Shown here: positions 42,167 through 51,220 of the stretch, one piece after another
How the letters are laid out: each line of letters opens with the position of its first letter
Numbering within the stretch: the stretch's first letter is position 1
From: Mycolicibacterium parafortuitum
GTDB lineage: Bacteria > Actinomycetota > Actinomycetes > Mycobacteriales > Mycobacteriaceae
Assembly (NCBI RefSeq): GCF_002086815.1
Contig: NZ_MVID01000016.1
Span: forward strand, 1-64,000
Reading direction: 5' to 3'
DNA: 64,000 nucleotides
The notes under the pieces: generated by a model
What the model saw: only the letters and a program-made list of their open reading frames with translations
Told to the model about the DNA's origin: nothing
Databases searched by the model: none
Made by a program: the position numbers and the translations under genes

Positions 42167-43271
42167 TCACCGGAATTCGGCGAAGAACGCGCTCACGTCG
42201 TCGACGAACAACTCGGGCTGCTCGAACGCCGCGAAATGCCCGCCGCGCGGCATCGTCGTCCACCGGGTGATGGTGTAGTTGTCCTCGCACCAGTGCCGGG
42301 GTGAGCGCAGGATCTCCTTCGGGAACGACGCCACCCCGGTCGGGAGCGTGACCGCCGCACCGCGGGTGAACGCGTTGAAGCTCTCCCAGTACAGCCGCGC
42401 CGACGACGCACCGCTGCCGGTGATCCAGTACAGCATCACGTTGTCGAGCAGCTCGTCTCTGCTCAGCACGTTCTCCGGGTGCCCGTCGCAGTCCGTCCAC
42501 GACCAGAACTTCTCGACGATCCAGGCCAGTTGCGCGACCGGTGAGTCGACCAGCCCGTAGCCCAGCGTCTGGGGCCGCGTCGACTGCTGTTTGGAGTATC
42601 CGGAGTCCCACTTCTGGTAGTAGCCAAGCCTTTCCAGCGCAGCCTGCTCGTCGGGGTTCGGATCCGACAGCCCGCGGGGTGGACGCCCGAACGGCATGTT
42701 GGTGTGGATCGCGACGCAGTGTCCGACGTTGCGGCCGATCTGCGTGGTGACCGCCGCACCCCAGTCGCCGCCCTGCGCGCCGTAGCGCTGGTAGCCCAAC
42801 CGCACCATCAACTCGTCCCACGCGGCGGCGATGCGTTCCACCCCCCCATCCGGTGGCGGTGGGTTTCCCGGAGAACCCGTAGCCGGGCAGTGACGGGCAG
42901 ACGACATGGAACCCGGCCTCGTTCAGCGGCTCGATCACCTTCGTGAACTCGACCACCGAACCGGGCCAGCCGTGGGTGATGACCAGCGGGAACGCATCCT
43001 CGCGCGGCGACCTGCTGTGGATGAAATGGATGTCCAGCCCGTCGATCTCGGTGGTGAACTGGTCGAACCGATTGAGTGCGGCTTCCCTTGCGCGCCAGTC
43101 GTATTCGTTGGCCCAGTAATCGGCGAGCTGCTGGGTGTAGGCCAGCGGGATGCCCTGGCTCCAGTCGTCGACGCACTCGGGTTCCGGCCAGCGGGTGCGG
43201 TGCAGGCGATCTCGGAGGTCGGTGAGGGCCGAGTCGGGGACGTCGATGCGGAATGGCTGAATGTGGGCCAT
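42167..43271 (-). pseudogene. Epoxide hydrolase (EphX1-like), frameshifted at a G7 tract
   Basis: The reading frame is split in two. The first part (43271 to about 42848) has the N-terminal epoxide hydrolase domain (QPFRIDVPDSALTDLRDRL) and the oxyanion motif HGWPGS, ending near GKPTATGWG. The second part (about 42840 to 42167) continues in another frame with GVERIAAAWDELMVRLGY, the nucleophile Asp in GGDWGAAV and the catalytic His in PRGGHFAAFE. The break is at C7 on the plus strand (42841-42847); six bases would restore one ~368-residue protein. All catalytic parts are intact, so this is a recent mutation, a phase-variable tract or a sequencing error. Confidence 0.85.
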
Positions 43272-43303
43272 GCCACATCCTGACATCCGGATAATCGGCA
43301 GGT

Positions 43304-43750
43304 GTGGGGACCCCGGCGCTCATCCTGATCGCGGCCGCGACGCTGGCCATCTGTGTCACGCTCGGCGGTGCGCTCTACGAGGTGCTGGTCGTCGACCCGG
43401 CCTGGCCGAAGCGCCCCGGCATCATCCAGGCGCACAACGGCGGCATCTCCCGCGTGCGGTTCTGGGTCCCCGCACCGGTGATCTTCGAGGTGCTGCTGGT
43501 GCTGACGTTGATCGTCACCTGGGGCACACCCCGGGTCGGCCCCGCGCTGCTGGTGGCGCTGCTCAGCCACGCGGCGATGCGGTTGTGGACGCTGCTCGAC
43601 CTGCTGCCCAGGGGAGTCGAGTTCGAGCGCAAGGATCCCGCCGACGTCGACGAGGCCGCGGCGGTGCGCTGGACCCGGCGCAACATGGCCCGGATCCCGC
43701 TGTTGCTGGTGACCTCGGGCGCGATGCTGGCCGCGCTCGCCGTGGCGTGA
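43304..43750 (+). CDS. Small four-TM membrane protein
   Basis: A 148-residue protein with about four hydrophobic segments (residues about 3-25, 52-72, 78-95 and 128-147). Between them is a polar loop with VDPAWPKRPGIIQAHNGGIS. GTG start, 32 bp from the divergent epoxide hydrolase gene. No family is recognised with confidence; it resembles small DUF1772-like or DoxX-sized membrane proteins. Function unknown. Confidence 0.7.
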   Translation: MGTPALILIAAATLAICVTLGGALYEVLVVDPAWPKRPGIIQAHNGGISRVRFWVPAPVIFEVLLVLTLIVTWGTPRVGPALLVALLSHAAMRLWTLLDLLPRGVEFERKDPADVDEAAAVRWTRRNMARIPLLLVTSGAMLAALAVA

Positions 43751-43753
43751 GGC

Positions 43754-44446
43754 TCAGGATTCCAGCTCGCCGAGCATCCGGTTCTCGATGGCTGCCCGCG
43801 TCGTCGCGGGCAGCACGACCAGCCCAGCCAGCTCTTTCTGCGCCCGGCCGTACGCGCTCTGCCGCTCCTGCGGCGTCGCGCCGTCGCCGGCGGCGAGCCG
43901 CAGCAGATGCTGGGCACGGGCCAGGCGGTCCTGATCTTCGGCCGAGAAGTCGCTGCGACGTTTCCGGATCGCCTCGGTCTCGGCGGCGTCGAACGCGGCG
44001 ACGTAGTCGCTGACGGCGTCGCGATATGCCACCTGGGCGTCGCGATCGTCGAGGATGTCGTCGATGGTGTTGGGACGCAACAGGTCCGCACGGTTCTTGG
44101 CGCGGTGAAAGCCCAGCGTCAGCGGTTCGCGCATGTCCGTCATGGCCGGGAAGTCGAGCAGTTTGGCCACGTCCACCTCGTAGGACAGCCAGCGTCGGTC
44201 CGTGGTGTCGTGGCGGTGCAGGACCTTGGTGATCTCCCGCCGGTTCGCTTCCGAACGTGCCTGATTCGTCGCGTTCGCGTTAGCCAGAGCGATCTTCGTC
44301 TGCTGTTTGATCCGATACCGCTCCAGACGCCGCTGGGCGCGACGTTCGCTGGCGGCGGCGATTCCCTTCACCGCGCCGGCGATGGTGCCGCCGAACACGA
44401 AGACCAGCCACCAGAAGTTCCCCACCAGCTCGAAGAGCGTGTGCAC
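43754..44446 (-). CDS. Membrane-anchored helical protein of unknown function
   Basis: A 230-residue protein. An N-terminal hydrophobic segment (about residues 8-30) is followed by a long basic helix (about 34-75) and a helical domain with RRWLSYEVDVAKLLDFPAMTDM and LGFHRAKNRADLL. The conserved-looking block WLSYEVDVAKLLDFP recurs in actinobacterial hypothetical proteins. It diverges from the ABC-like gene at 44470. Function unknown. Confidence 0.72.
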   Translation of the reverse strand: MHTLFELVGNFWWLVFVFGGTIAGAVKGIAAASERRAQRRLERYRIKQQTKIALANANATNQARSEANRREITKVLHRHDTTDRRWLSYEVDVAKLLDFPAMTDMREPLTLGFHRAKNRADLLRPNTIDDILDDRDAQVAYRDAVSDYVAAFDAAETEAIRKRRSDFSAEDQDRLARAQHLLRLAAGDGATPQERQSAYGRAQKELAGLVVLPATTRAAIENRMLGELES

Positions 44447-44469
44447 ATCCCCAGAATGCCACCGGCGGC

Positions 44470-45189
44470 GTGTGGTGGGATTGGCTGGTGGCAGACGCAG
44501 CAGCTCAGGAACCCGCGATCGCCGCGCGGGCGATCACGATGCGGGGCCCGGCGGGGCCGGTCTACGGCCCGGTCGATCTCGACATCGACGCGGGCGGACT
44601 GACGGTCCTGGTCGGTGCTCCCGGCGTGGGCCGCGACGCGTTGCTGCTGACGTTGGCCGGGCGGATGCGGCCCGACACGGGCACGCTGCTCGTCCTCGGC
44701 CGGAGCCGGGTTCAGGACATCTTCGACGGCGCCGCGCTGGCCGCGATCGACGGTGTCGACGAGCTCTCCGACACCGCGACGGTCGGGGATCTGATCACCG
44801 AGAAGCTGCGCTGGGATGCCCACTGGTACAAGGTGGTTCGGCGGGCCGACGCGCACGCGCTGGCCCGGGTGTGCGGGCCGGTGTTCGGCGATCTGCCGCT
44901 GCCGCCGCTGTCGGAGGCCGCCGGGGAGCTCAGCGAGCTCGACGCGATGCTGCTGCGGATCGCGCTGGCGAACACGGGCCGCCCCCCGCTGCTGGTGGTC
45001 GGCGACGTCGAACAGGTCGCCACCGACCGCGACCGTGAGCAGCTGGTCGGCCGCCTCGTCGCGCTCGGCGAACACCAGACCGTCGTCACCGCCAGTGCCA
45101 ACGGCGTGACCACCGCGGGGGTGCGAAACATCCTCGTCGAGGACCACCCTCGGCACGCGGCGGCGGCTCAAGAGGAAGGTGAGGCCTGA
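44470..45189 (+). CDS. Degenerate ABC-type ATPase paired with YhgE/Pip
   Basis: A 239-residue protein with the layout of an ABC ATP-binding subunit. Its P-loop reads VGAPGVGRDALL, with Arg in place of the invariant Walker A lysine. The signature region LSEAAGELSELDAMLLRIAL does not match LSGGQ. The Walker B-like strand is PPLLVVGDVEQ, without the usual Asp-Glu pair. It is therefore probably not a normal ATPase. Start is GTG 44470 or 44488. Its stop touches the start of the YhgE/Pip gene, so the two are likely one complex. Confidence 0.78.
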   Translation: MWWDWLVADAAAQEPAIAARAITMRGPAGPVYGPVDLDIDAGGLTVLVGAPGVGRDALLLTLAGRMRPDTGTLLVLGRSRVQDIFDGAALAAIDGVDELSDTATVGDLITEKLRWDAHWYKVVRRADAHALARVCGPVFGDLPLPPLSEAAGELSELDAMLLRIALANTGRPPLLVVGDVEQVATDRDREQLVGRLVALGEHQTVVTASANGVTTAGVRNILVEDHPRHAAAAQEEGEA

Positions 45190-47198
45190 TGGCACTCGCA
45201 GGAATGTCGTTGGGTACCGACATCAAGCGGTACTTCCGGGGCACGCTGCCGCGTATCGCGCTGATCACGGTCATCGTGATGCCGCTGTTGTACGGCGCGA
45301 TGTACCTGTGGGCGTTCTGGAATCCGTTCGCCGAGGTGAACAAGGTTCCGGTGGCGCTGGTGAACGAGGACCGCGGCGCCTCGGCCCAGGGGCAGGAGCT
45401 GCGGGCCGGCGACGAGGTGGCGCAGGCACTGATCGATTCCGGCCAGCTGGATCTGACCGAGATGTCCGCGCAGGACGCTGCCGACGGGGTGGCGCGCGGC
45501 GACTACTACTTCTCGATCACGCTGCCGGAGGATTTCAGCGATGCGGTCGGATCCCCGTCGGGCGGTGATCCACGCCGAGCGCAGATCCGGTTCACCTTCA
45601 ACGACGCCAACAACTACCTGGCGTCCATCATCGGCCAGAACACCTCACGTGAGGTCGTCAACCAGATCAACGCCAAGATCGGCGAGCGCACCGTCGGCAC
45701 GGTGCTGACCGGGCTGACCGACGCCGGTCGAGGACTCGGCCAGGCCGCCGACGGCGCCCAGCAACTCGCGACAGGCCTGGACGCCGCCGACGACGGAGCC
45801 AAGCGGCTCGCCGGTGGCGCGGACACCCTGACCTCGGGCTTGGACAGCGCGAAGACCGGCTCGACCCAATTGGCCGCGGGCACACGGCAACTCGCCGGTT
45901 CCGTGGACAAGGCTGTCGGGCCGCTGTTGGACACCCTCGACCGGGTCGGCGGGCTGGGCCTGAACCCCGACGACGTCGCGATCGCCGCACAGCACCTGTC
46001 CTCTGCGGTCCGGTCCACCACCGACCGGCTCGCCGCGCTGAACGTCAACAGTGCCCAGGCCGCCGCGATCGTCGACCAGGCCGTCGGGTTCCTGCAGTCC
46101 AATCCCGATCCCGCGGTCCGCGACGCCGGGCACGCCCTCGCCGGCGCGCAGCGCCTGCTGCGGGCGCAAGGTATCGACCCCACCACCGACGAGGGGCTGA
46201 TCCGGCTGCGCGACAGCGCATCCCGATTGGAGAACGAGCTCGGCGATCCCAACAGCAAGCTGCGGGTCTTCCTGACCCGGGCACTCGACGGGGGACTGCG
46301 CGCCGATGTCGCGAAACTCCGCGACGGGGTCGACGAGCTGAACGCGGGCGCTCAGCGCCTCAGCGCGGGCCTGGTGCAGTTGGCCGACGGTGGTCGCCAG
46401 CTCTCCAGTGGGGCGCACCAACTCGCCGACGGTACGGAGAAGCTGAAGTCCGGCGGGCATGAGCTGGCCACCAAACTGCGCGAGGGCAGCACCCAGGTCC
46501 CCTCGTGGACACCACAGCAGCGCACCGAGGTCGCTCAGACGTTGGCGGCTCCGGTGACCGCCGACCTGGTGACCCACAACCCCGCACCTACCTTCGGTAC
46601 CGGCTTCGCCCCGTTCTTCATGCCGCTGGCGCTGTTCATCGGTGCGTTGATCGTGTGGATGTTGCTCTCGCCGTTGCAGTCCCGGCCGATCGTCAACGGC
46701 TTGGGTGCGTTGCGGGTGGTGCTGGCGTCCTACTGGCCCGGGCTGCTGATCGTGGTCTGCCAGGTCGTGGTGATGTACGCGGTGGTGCACTTCGGCGTCG
46801 GACTGCAGGCTGATCACCCGCTGGGGACGGTCGGGTTCCTGGTCCTGATCGGCGCGGCGTTCCTGGCGCTGATCCAGGCTTTCAACGCGCTCTTCGGGGT
46901 CGCGGTCGGCCGGGTGGTGACGCTGGCGTTCCTGATGCTTCAACTGGTATCGGCGGGCGGCATCTATCCGGTCGAGACGACCGCGAAACCGTTCCAGATC
47001 ATCCACCCGTTCGACCCGATGACCTACGCGGTCAATGGGCTGCGTCAGCTCACCGTCGGGGGCATCGACTCCCGGCTGTGGATCGCGATCGCGGTGCTGA
47101 CGGGGTTGACCGCAGCTTCGATGGCCGCCAGTGCGTGGGCGGCCCGACGCAACCGCCGGTACACGATGGACCGATTGCGGCCACCGATCGAGGTCTGA
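45189..47198 (+). CDS. YhgE/Pip-family membrane protein
   Basis: A 669-residue protein. One N-terminal TM (about 20-43) is followed by the Pip domain (KVPVALVNEDRGASAQGQEL). A long extracytoplasmic region (about 60-470) contains heptad-like repeats (QLATGLDAADDGAKRLAGGA, QLAAGTRQLAGSV). About five or six C-terminal TMs (475-660) resemble an ABC-2 permease. The family includes phage infection protein and the ESX/type VII-associated EsaA-like proteins, and some mycobacterial MmpL-like analogues are confused with it. Partner of the degenerate ATPase upstream (TGATG junction). Export substrate unknown. Confidence 0.87.
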   Translation: MALAGMSLGTDIKRYFRGTLPRIALITVIVMPLLYGAMYLWAFWNPFAEVNKVPVALVNEDRGASAQGQELRAGDEVAQALIDSGQLDLTEMSAQDAADGVARGDYYFSITLPEDFSDAVGSPSGGDPRRAQIRFTFNDANNYLASIIGQNTSREVVNQINAKIGERTVGTVLTGLTDAGRGLGQAADGAQQLATGLDAADDGAKRLAGGADTLTSGLDSAKTGSTQLAAGTRQLAGSVDKAVGPLLDTLDRVGGLGLNPDDVAIAAQHLSSAVRSTTDRLAALNVNSAQAAAIVDQAVGFLQSNPDPAVRDAGHALAGAQRLLRAQGIDPTTDEGLIRLRDSASRLENELGDPNSKLRVFLTRALDGGLRADVAKLRDGVDELNAGAQRLSAGLVQLADGGRQLSSGAHQLADGTEKLKSGGHELATKLREGSTQVPSWTPQQRTEVAQTLAAPVTADLVTHNPAPTFGTGFAPFFMPLALFIGALIVWMLLSPLQSRPIVNGLGALRVVLASYWPGLLIVVCQVVVMYAVVHFGVGLQADHPLGTVGFLVLIGAAFLALIQAFNALFGVAVGRVVTLAFLMLQLVSAGGIYPVETTAKPFQIIHPFDPMTYAVNGLRQLTVGGIDSRLWIAIAVLTGLTAASMAASAWAARRNRRYTMDRLRPPIEV

Positions 47199-47541
47199 CG
47201 CTTCCTGCGCTCGCGACTTTGCTGCGGCCGTGGCACCCGTCGCTGTGGCGTATCTCGAGGCTCGATCGGCCCGTGTGTCGACGGCGCCGGGCGTGATCGG
47301 CTGCTTTGGCGTTCAGCTAACTATTTTTGTGTCCGGCGGAACCTCCGGAGGTCGCGCGCGTTCTTGGCCATAGTGAGATTTGCCATGTCAACCGCATGAA
47401 TGTCGGTACCGTCAAATTTGAGAAGTCGGTATAGACCAAAAACTTACTCACTAGTCAGAAAATGCTTGAAAACGCGAGCAGTGAAACTTACTTCGGAGTA
47501 ATGTCCCGGTGGCCTTGATCAGTTCGACAAATGGGAGCCAT
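47199..47541 (+). other. AT-richer leader region of the GjpA-like gene
   Basis: This 343-bp gap holds no gene. It contains a perfect 12-bp palindrome ACCTCCGGAGGT (about 47340), possibly the end of the YhgE/Pip transcript. From about 47380 it is markedly AT-rich for this genome, with a direct repeat AAACTTACT at 47440-47448 and 47484-47492. The repeats and AT bias suggest the promoter or a regulator-binding region of the porin gene. No confident -10/-35 pair can be named. Confidence 0.4.
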
Positions 47542-48924
47542 ATGTACACCACCCTCCGCCCCTACGCGACCGCCGGTATCGCGTTGCTCGGCGCGAGTGC
47601 CATCGCGGTAGCCCCCGTGGTGGCGACCCCCCAGCTGGCCGACGTCCGAGTGGCAGCGCCTGACGTGCACCTCAGCGCCGCCATCGATCCGCTGACGCCG
47701 CTGCTCAACCTCTTCAACAACTCGGAGGTGAACTTCGCAGGTCTGGTCAATGCGTGGTTGGAGGCGCCGGCGCCGATCCTGCAGCAGATCATCGCCAACC
47801 AGATCAGCTACGTCGGCCAACTCCCCGACATCGGCGCGATTCTCGCCGAGATGGGAACGAACGCGCGTGCCGCGCTGGGGGCACCGTTCGCCGAGGACCT
47901 GAGCTCGATGAATCCCGACCACGCCGCCATCTACGAGCTGATCCTGCACGGGATCCCCGGCGCCATCGAGCCGGCGCCGCCGCAGTTGGTGCCGCTGCTG
48001 AAGTTCACCACGACCTATCTCAGCGGCGTGCTGGTAGGGCTGGCAGGCCTGGTGATGAATCCGGTGCTCGCGCTGGGCGGCGGTATCCACTCCGTCTTCC
48101 AGAGCCTGGTCGGTGAGGACGCGGACCTCGGCGCCGCGATCAACACCCTGATCAATCTTCCCACCGCAGTGGCCGACGCGTTCCTCAACGGCGGTCAGTC
48201 GATGGTCATCACGCCGCTGCTGACGGCACTGGGCCTGGATCTCCCGATCCCGGGCATGGAGGTCGAGCTGGCCTTCGGTGGTCTGCTCAGCCCGGGCGGC
48301 TCGATGTTCAACAGCCTCAACCTCGTCTTCGGCCCCGGCGACGTAGTCCCGGGCCAGGGCGCGGGTCTGATCGGCTCGCTGATCGCGCTGACGAAGACCA
48401 TCGCGAAGGCCATCGGATGGGACGGGCAGGGCAATCCGCTGGCCCCGTCAACGGAGCCCGCGTTGCGCGAGGCGACCGATACGTCGCTGCTGGCCTCGGC
48501 GACCGTCACCCTCGACACCGCGGCCGGGACCGCGCCGGACGCCACAGCCGGCGCCGGGGGTCTGGCCTCGACGGGTGGCGTCGATCCCGAATTCGCCGTC
48601 GTGCCGGCGGTTTCGGAGGTCGACGACGAGGACGGTGACACCGCCACCGGCGACGGCGACGGTGTCGGGGCGGTCGAGGAGGAGACCTCGGTGGACGACG
48701 ACACGATCGCCGAGGATGAGACCGCTGAGGACGAGGCGGCCGACGACGAGGCCGCTGAGGACGAGGCGGCCGACGACGAGGCTGCTGAGGACGAGGCGGC
48801 TGACGACAAGACCGGTGCGGACACCGATCAGGCCGGGGACGCCGCTGACTCGGCCGGCGGCGACGACGGCGCATCGTCGGCAGAGGGTTCGGGCGCGGGC
48901 TCGGACAGCTCGGATTCCGAGTAG
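47542..48924 (+). CDS. GjpA-like outer membrane porin
   Basis: A 460-residue exported protein with the family start MYTTLRPYATAGIALLGASAI (signal to about residue 30). A central region is rich in Leu, Ala and Gly (about 45-290), and a Pro/Glu/Asp/Ala-rich acidic tail follows. Annotated relatives are called porin GjpA after a Gordonia protein. The tail contains tandem AEDEAADDEA repeats (nucleotides about 48721-48800). ATG 47542 is chosen as it opens the signal peptide. Porin activity is by family name only. Confidence 0.8.
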   Translation: MYTTLRPYATAGIALLGASAIAVAPVVATPQLADVRVAAPDVHLSAAIDPLTPLLNLFNNSEVNFAGLVNAWLEAPAPILQQIIANQISYVGQLPDIGAILAEMGTNARAALGAPFAEDLSSMNPDHAAIYELILHGIPGAIEPAPPQLVPLLKFTTTYLSGVLVGLAGLVMNPVLALGGGIHSVFQSLVGEDADLGAAINTLINLPTAVADAFLNGGQSMVITPLLTALGLDLPIPGMEVELAFGGLLSPGGSMFNSLNLVFGPGDVVPGQGAGLIGSLIALTKTIAKAIGWDGQGNPLAPSTEPALREATDTSLLASATVTLDTAAGTAPDATAGAGGLASTGGVDPEFAVVPAVSEVDDEDGDTATGDGDGVGAVEEETSVDDDTIAEDETAEDEAADDEAAEDEAADDEAAEDEAADDKTGADTDQAGDAADSAGGDDGASSAEGSGAGSDSSDSE

Positions 48925-48932
48925 TCACAGGT

Positions 48933-48981
48933 GATTTCGGCGTGGTTCCCGTCGCTGGGCGACGGGGGCCACGCCGAAATC
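48933..48981. terminator. Strong bidirectional hairpin terminator
   Basis: The outer 13-bp perfect stem is GATTTCGGCGTGG (48933-48945) with CCACGCCGAAATC (48969-48981). The inner perfect stem is CCCGTCG (48948-48954) with CGACGGG (48960-48966). It lies between the convergent GjpA-like and accD3 stops and should terminate both. Confidence 0.75.
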
Positions 48982-48986
48982 TTGTG

Positions 48987-50459
48987 TCAGGGTAGGCCGA
49001 TGCGGCGGTAGCGCTCCAGGCGCGCGGCCAGCCGCTCCTCGCGGGGCGTCGAGCGTAACCGGTGCAGTTCCCCGGCGATGGTGGCCGACAGCCGGCCGAC
49101 GAAGGCGCGGGGCTCGTCGGCGGCATCGGGATGCTCGGGGACCACGACGTCGACGATGCCGTCGCGGAGCAGGTCGACCGACCGAATGCCTTGCGCTGCA
49201 GCAAGTTCCGGGGCGTGCGCGACATCGCGGAAGACGATCGCACTGGCGCCCTCGGGTGGCAGCGGCGCCAGCCAGCCGTGCAGGGCGGCCAGCACGCGGT
49301 CGGCGGGCACCATCGCCAGTGCCGGGCCCCCGCTGCCCTGACCGAGCAGCACCGACACGGTCGGGGTGTCGAGCATGACGAGTTCGGCCAGGCAGCGCGC
49401 GATCTCGCCGGCGAGCCCATCCTCCTCGGCCTCGACCGACAGCGCGGGACCGGCGGTATCGATGATCAGCACCAACGGCAGTCGCAGGCTTGCCGCCAGC
49501 GCCATCCCGCGGCGTGCCTCGCGCAGCGCGGCCGGGCCCACCAGTCCGCCGACCACCCGCTGCTGGCCGAGTACCACCGCGGGCTGACCGCCGAAGCGGG
49601 CCAGCGCCAGCATCATCGTCGCCGACTCGCCCTGTCCGGTCCCCGACAGCAGCACCCGGTCGGTGGCGCCGTGGCGCAGCAGGAATCCGACCCCGGGGCG
49701 GTCGGGTCGCCGCGAGATCTCCACCGAGTCCCACGCGGGGATGTCGGGAAGGACCTCGGGGGCAGGTACGGCGGGCGGCTCACCGGGTGGGTCTGCCACC
49801 ACCGTCAGCGTGCGGTCGATCGTGGCGCGCAGCACCTCCAGGGACACCACCGCGTCGACGACGCCGTGGCGCTGCAGGTTCTCCGCGGTCTGGACGCCGG
49901 ACGGGAACGGCTCACCGTAGAGGTGCTCGTAGACGCGCGGCCCGAGGAACCCGATCAACGCGCCCGGCTCGGCCGCGGTGACATGCCCGAGCGATCCCCA
50001 CGACGCGAACACCCCGCCGGTGGTCGGGTGACGCAGATACACCAGGTACGGCAGGTGCGCCTTCTTGTGCAGCTCGACGGCGGCGGCGATCTTGACCATC
50101 TGCAGGAACGCGACGGTGCCTTCCTGCATCCGGGTGCCGCCCGAACTCGGCGACGCCAGCAGCGGCAGCCCCTCGGCCGTCGCGCGCTGCACCGCGGAGG
50201 TGATCCGCTCGGCGGCGGCGACCCCGATCGATCCGGCCAGGAAGTCGAACTCGCAGGCCACCAGCGCGACGCGGCGGCCGACGACCCTGCCCTCCCCGGT
50301 CACGACGGACTCGTCGAGGCCGGTGGCCTCGGCCGCGGCGGCCAGTTCGGCGCGGTACTCGGCGGGCGTCACGACCGGCACCGGGGCCGAGTCCCAGCTG
50401 ACGAAGGAGCCCTCGTCGAGGACGGCGTCGCGCAGGGCGAGGGCTCCGATCCGGCTCAT
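48987..50459 (-). CDS. accD3: Acyl-CoA carboxylase carboxyltransferase AccD3
   Basis: A 490-residue carboxyltransferase with fused beta- and alpha-type crotonase halves. The N-half contains SPSSGGTRMQEGTVAFLQMVK and YLVYLRHPTTGGVFASWGSLG; the C-half contains GQGESATMMLALARFGG and LIIDTAGPALSVEAEEDGLA. It transfers carboxyl from biotin to an acyl-CoA, usually to make malonyl-CoA-type precursors. Length and neighbours (prrAB to the left, echA6 divergent to the right) match Rv0904c. The role in mycobacteria is less clear than for AccD4-6. Confidence 0.92.
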   Translation of the reverse strand: MSRIGALALRDAVLDEGSFVSWDSAPVPVVTPAEYRAELAAAAEATGLDESVVTGEGRVVGRRVALVACEFDFLAGSIGVAAAERITSAVQRATAEGLPLLASPSSGGTRMQEGTVAFLQMVKIAAAVELHKKAHLPYLVYLRHPTTGGVFASWGSLGHVTAAEPGALIGFLGPRVYEHLYGEPFPSGVQTAENLQRHGVVDAVVSLEVLRATIDRTLTVVADPPGEPPAVPAPEVLPDIPAWDSVEISRRPDRPGVGFLLRHGATDRVLLSGTGQGESATMMLALARFGGQPAVVLGQQRVVGGLVGPAALREARRGMALAASLRLPLVLIIDTAGPALSVEAEEDGLAGEIARCLAELVMLDTPTVSVLLGQGSGGPALAMVPADRVLAALHGWLAPLPPEGASAIVFRDVAHAPELAAAQGIRSVDLLRDGIVDVVVPEHPDAADEPRAFVGRLSATIAGELHRLRSTPREERLAARLERYRRIGLP

Positions 50460-50485
50460 TCGAGAAGGCTAACTACTCTGGGCCC

Positions 50486-51220
50486 ATGATTGGAGTGACC
50501 CGAGACGGCCACGTGCTGACGTTGGAGTTGCATCGCCCCGAGCGTCGGAACGCGCTCAACGTCGAGATCGTGGAAGGTCTGCGCGAAGCGATCGAGAAAG
50601 CCGCCACCGAGGATGTCCGTGCGATCGTCCTGACCGGGGCGGGACACGTGTTCAGCTCGGGGGCCGACCTGTCCGGTGGCCAGGGCGTCGCGGATGAGTT
50701 GCCCGAGAAGGCCAAGGCCCTGAATGTGGCGATCGACCGGGCGCCGGTCCCGGTGATCGGCGCGATCAACGGTCCGGCGATCGGCGCCGGGGTGATCCTG
50801 TCGATGATCTGCGACCTGCGGGTGGTCGCCCCGGAAGCGTACTTCCAGTTCCCGGTCGCGAAATACGGCATCGCGCTGGACAACTGGAGCATCCGGCGGC
50901 TGACGTCGCTGGTCGGCGCCGGCCGGGCCCGCGGCATGCTGCTGGCCGCCGAACGGCTGACCGCCGACGTCGCGCTACAGACCGGCATGGCGAACAGGAT
51001 CGGTACGCTGGCCGACGCGCAGGCCTGGGCGCAGGAGATCGCCGGCTTCGCGCCGCTGGCGCTGCAGCACGCCAAGCGGGTGCTCAACGATGACGGCGCC
51101 TACGAGGAACCCTGGCCCACCCACAAAGAGCTGTACGACCGGGCGTGGAGCAGCCACGACATCATCGAGGCGCAGGTGGCGCGCATCGAGAAGCGCCCGC
51201 CGAAGTTCAAGGGCGCCTGA
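50486..51220 (+). CDS. echA6: Enoyl-CoA hydratase-like protein EchA6
   Basis: A 244-residue crotonase-fold protein with HRPERRNALNVEIVEGLREA, the oxyanion segments GAGHVFSSGADLSGG and INGPAIGAGVILSMICDLRV. M. tuberculosis EchA6 (Rv0905) is known to bind fatty acyl-CoA and feed it to mycolic acid synthesis rather than to hydrate it. This protein has the same length and location. It diverges from accD3 and overlaps the next gene (TGATG). Confidence 0.92.
   Translation: MIGVTRDGHVLTLELHRPERRNALNVEIVEGLREAIEKAATEDVRAIVLTGAGHVFSSGADLSGGQGVADELPEKAKALNVAIDRAPVPVIGAINGPAIGAGVILSMICDLRVVAPEAYFQFPVAKYGIALDNWSIRRLTSLVGAGRARGMLLAAERLTADVALQTGMANRIGTLADAQAWAQEIAGFAPLALQHAKRVLNDDGAYEEPWPTHKELYDRAWSSHDIIEAQVARIEKRPPKFKGA

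Noticed and set aside
42138..42840. Single 382-residue epoxide hydrolase ORF
   Set aside because: After the G7 tract the frame loses homology and becomes Arg/Gly-rich; the true continuation is in another frame.
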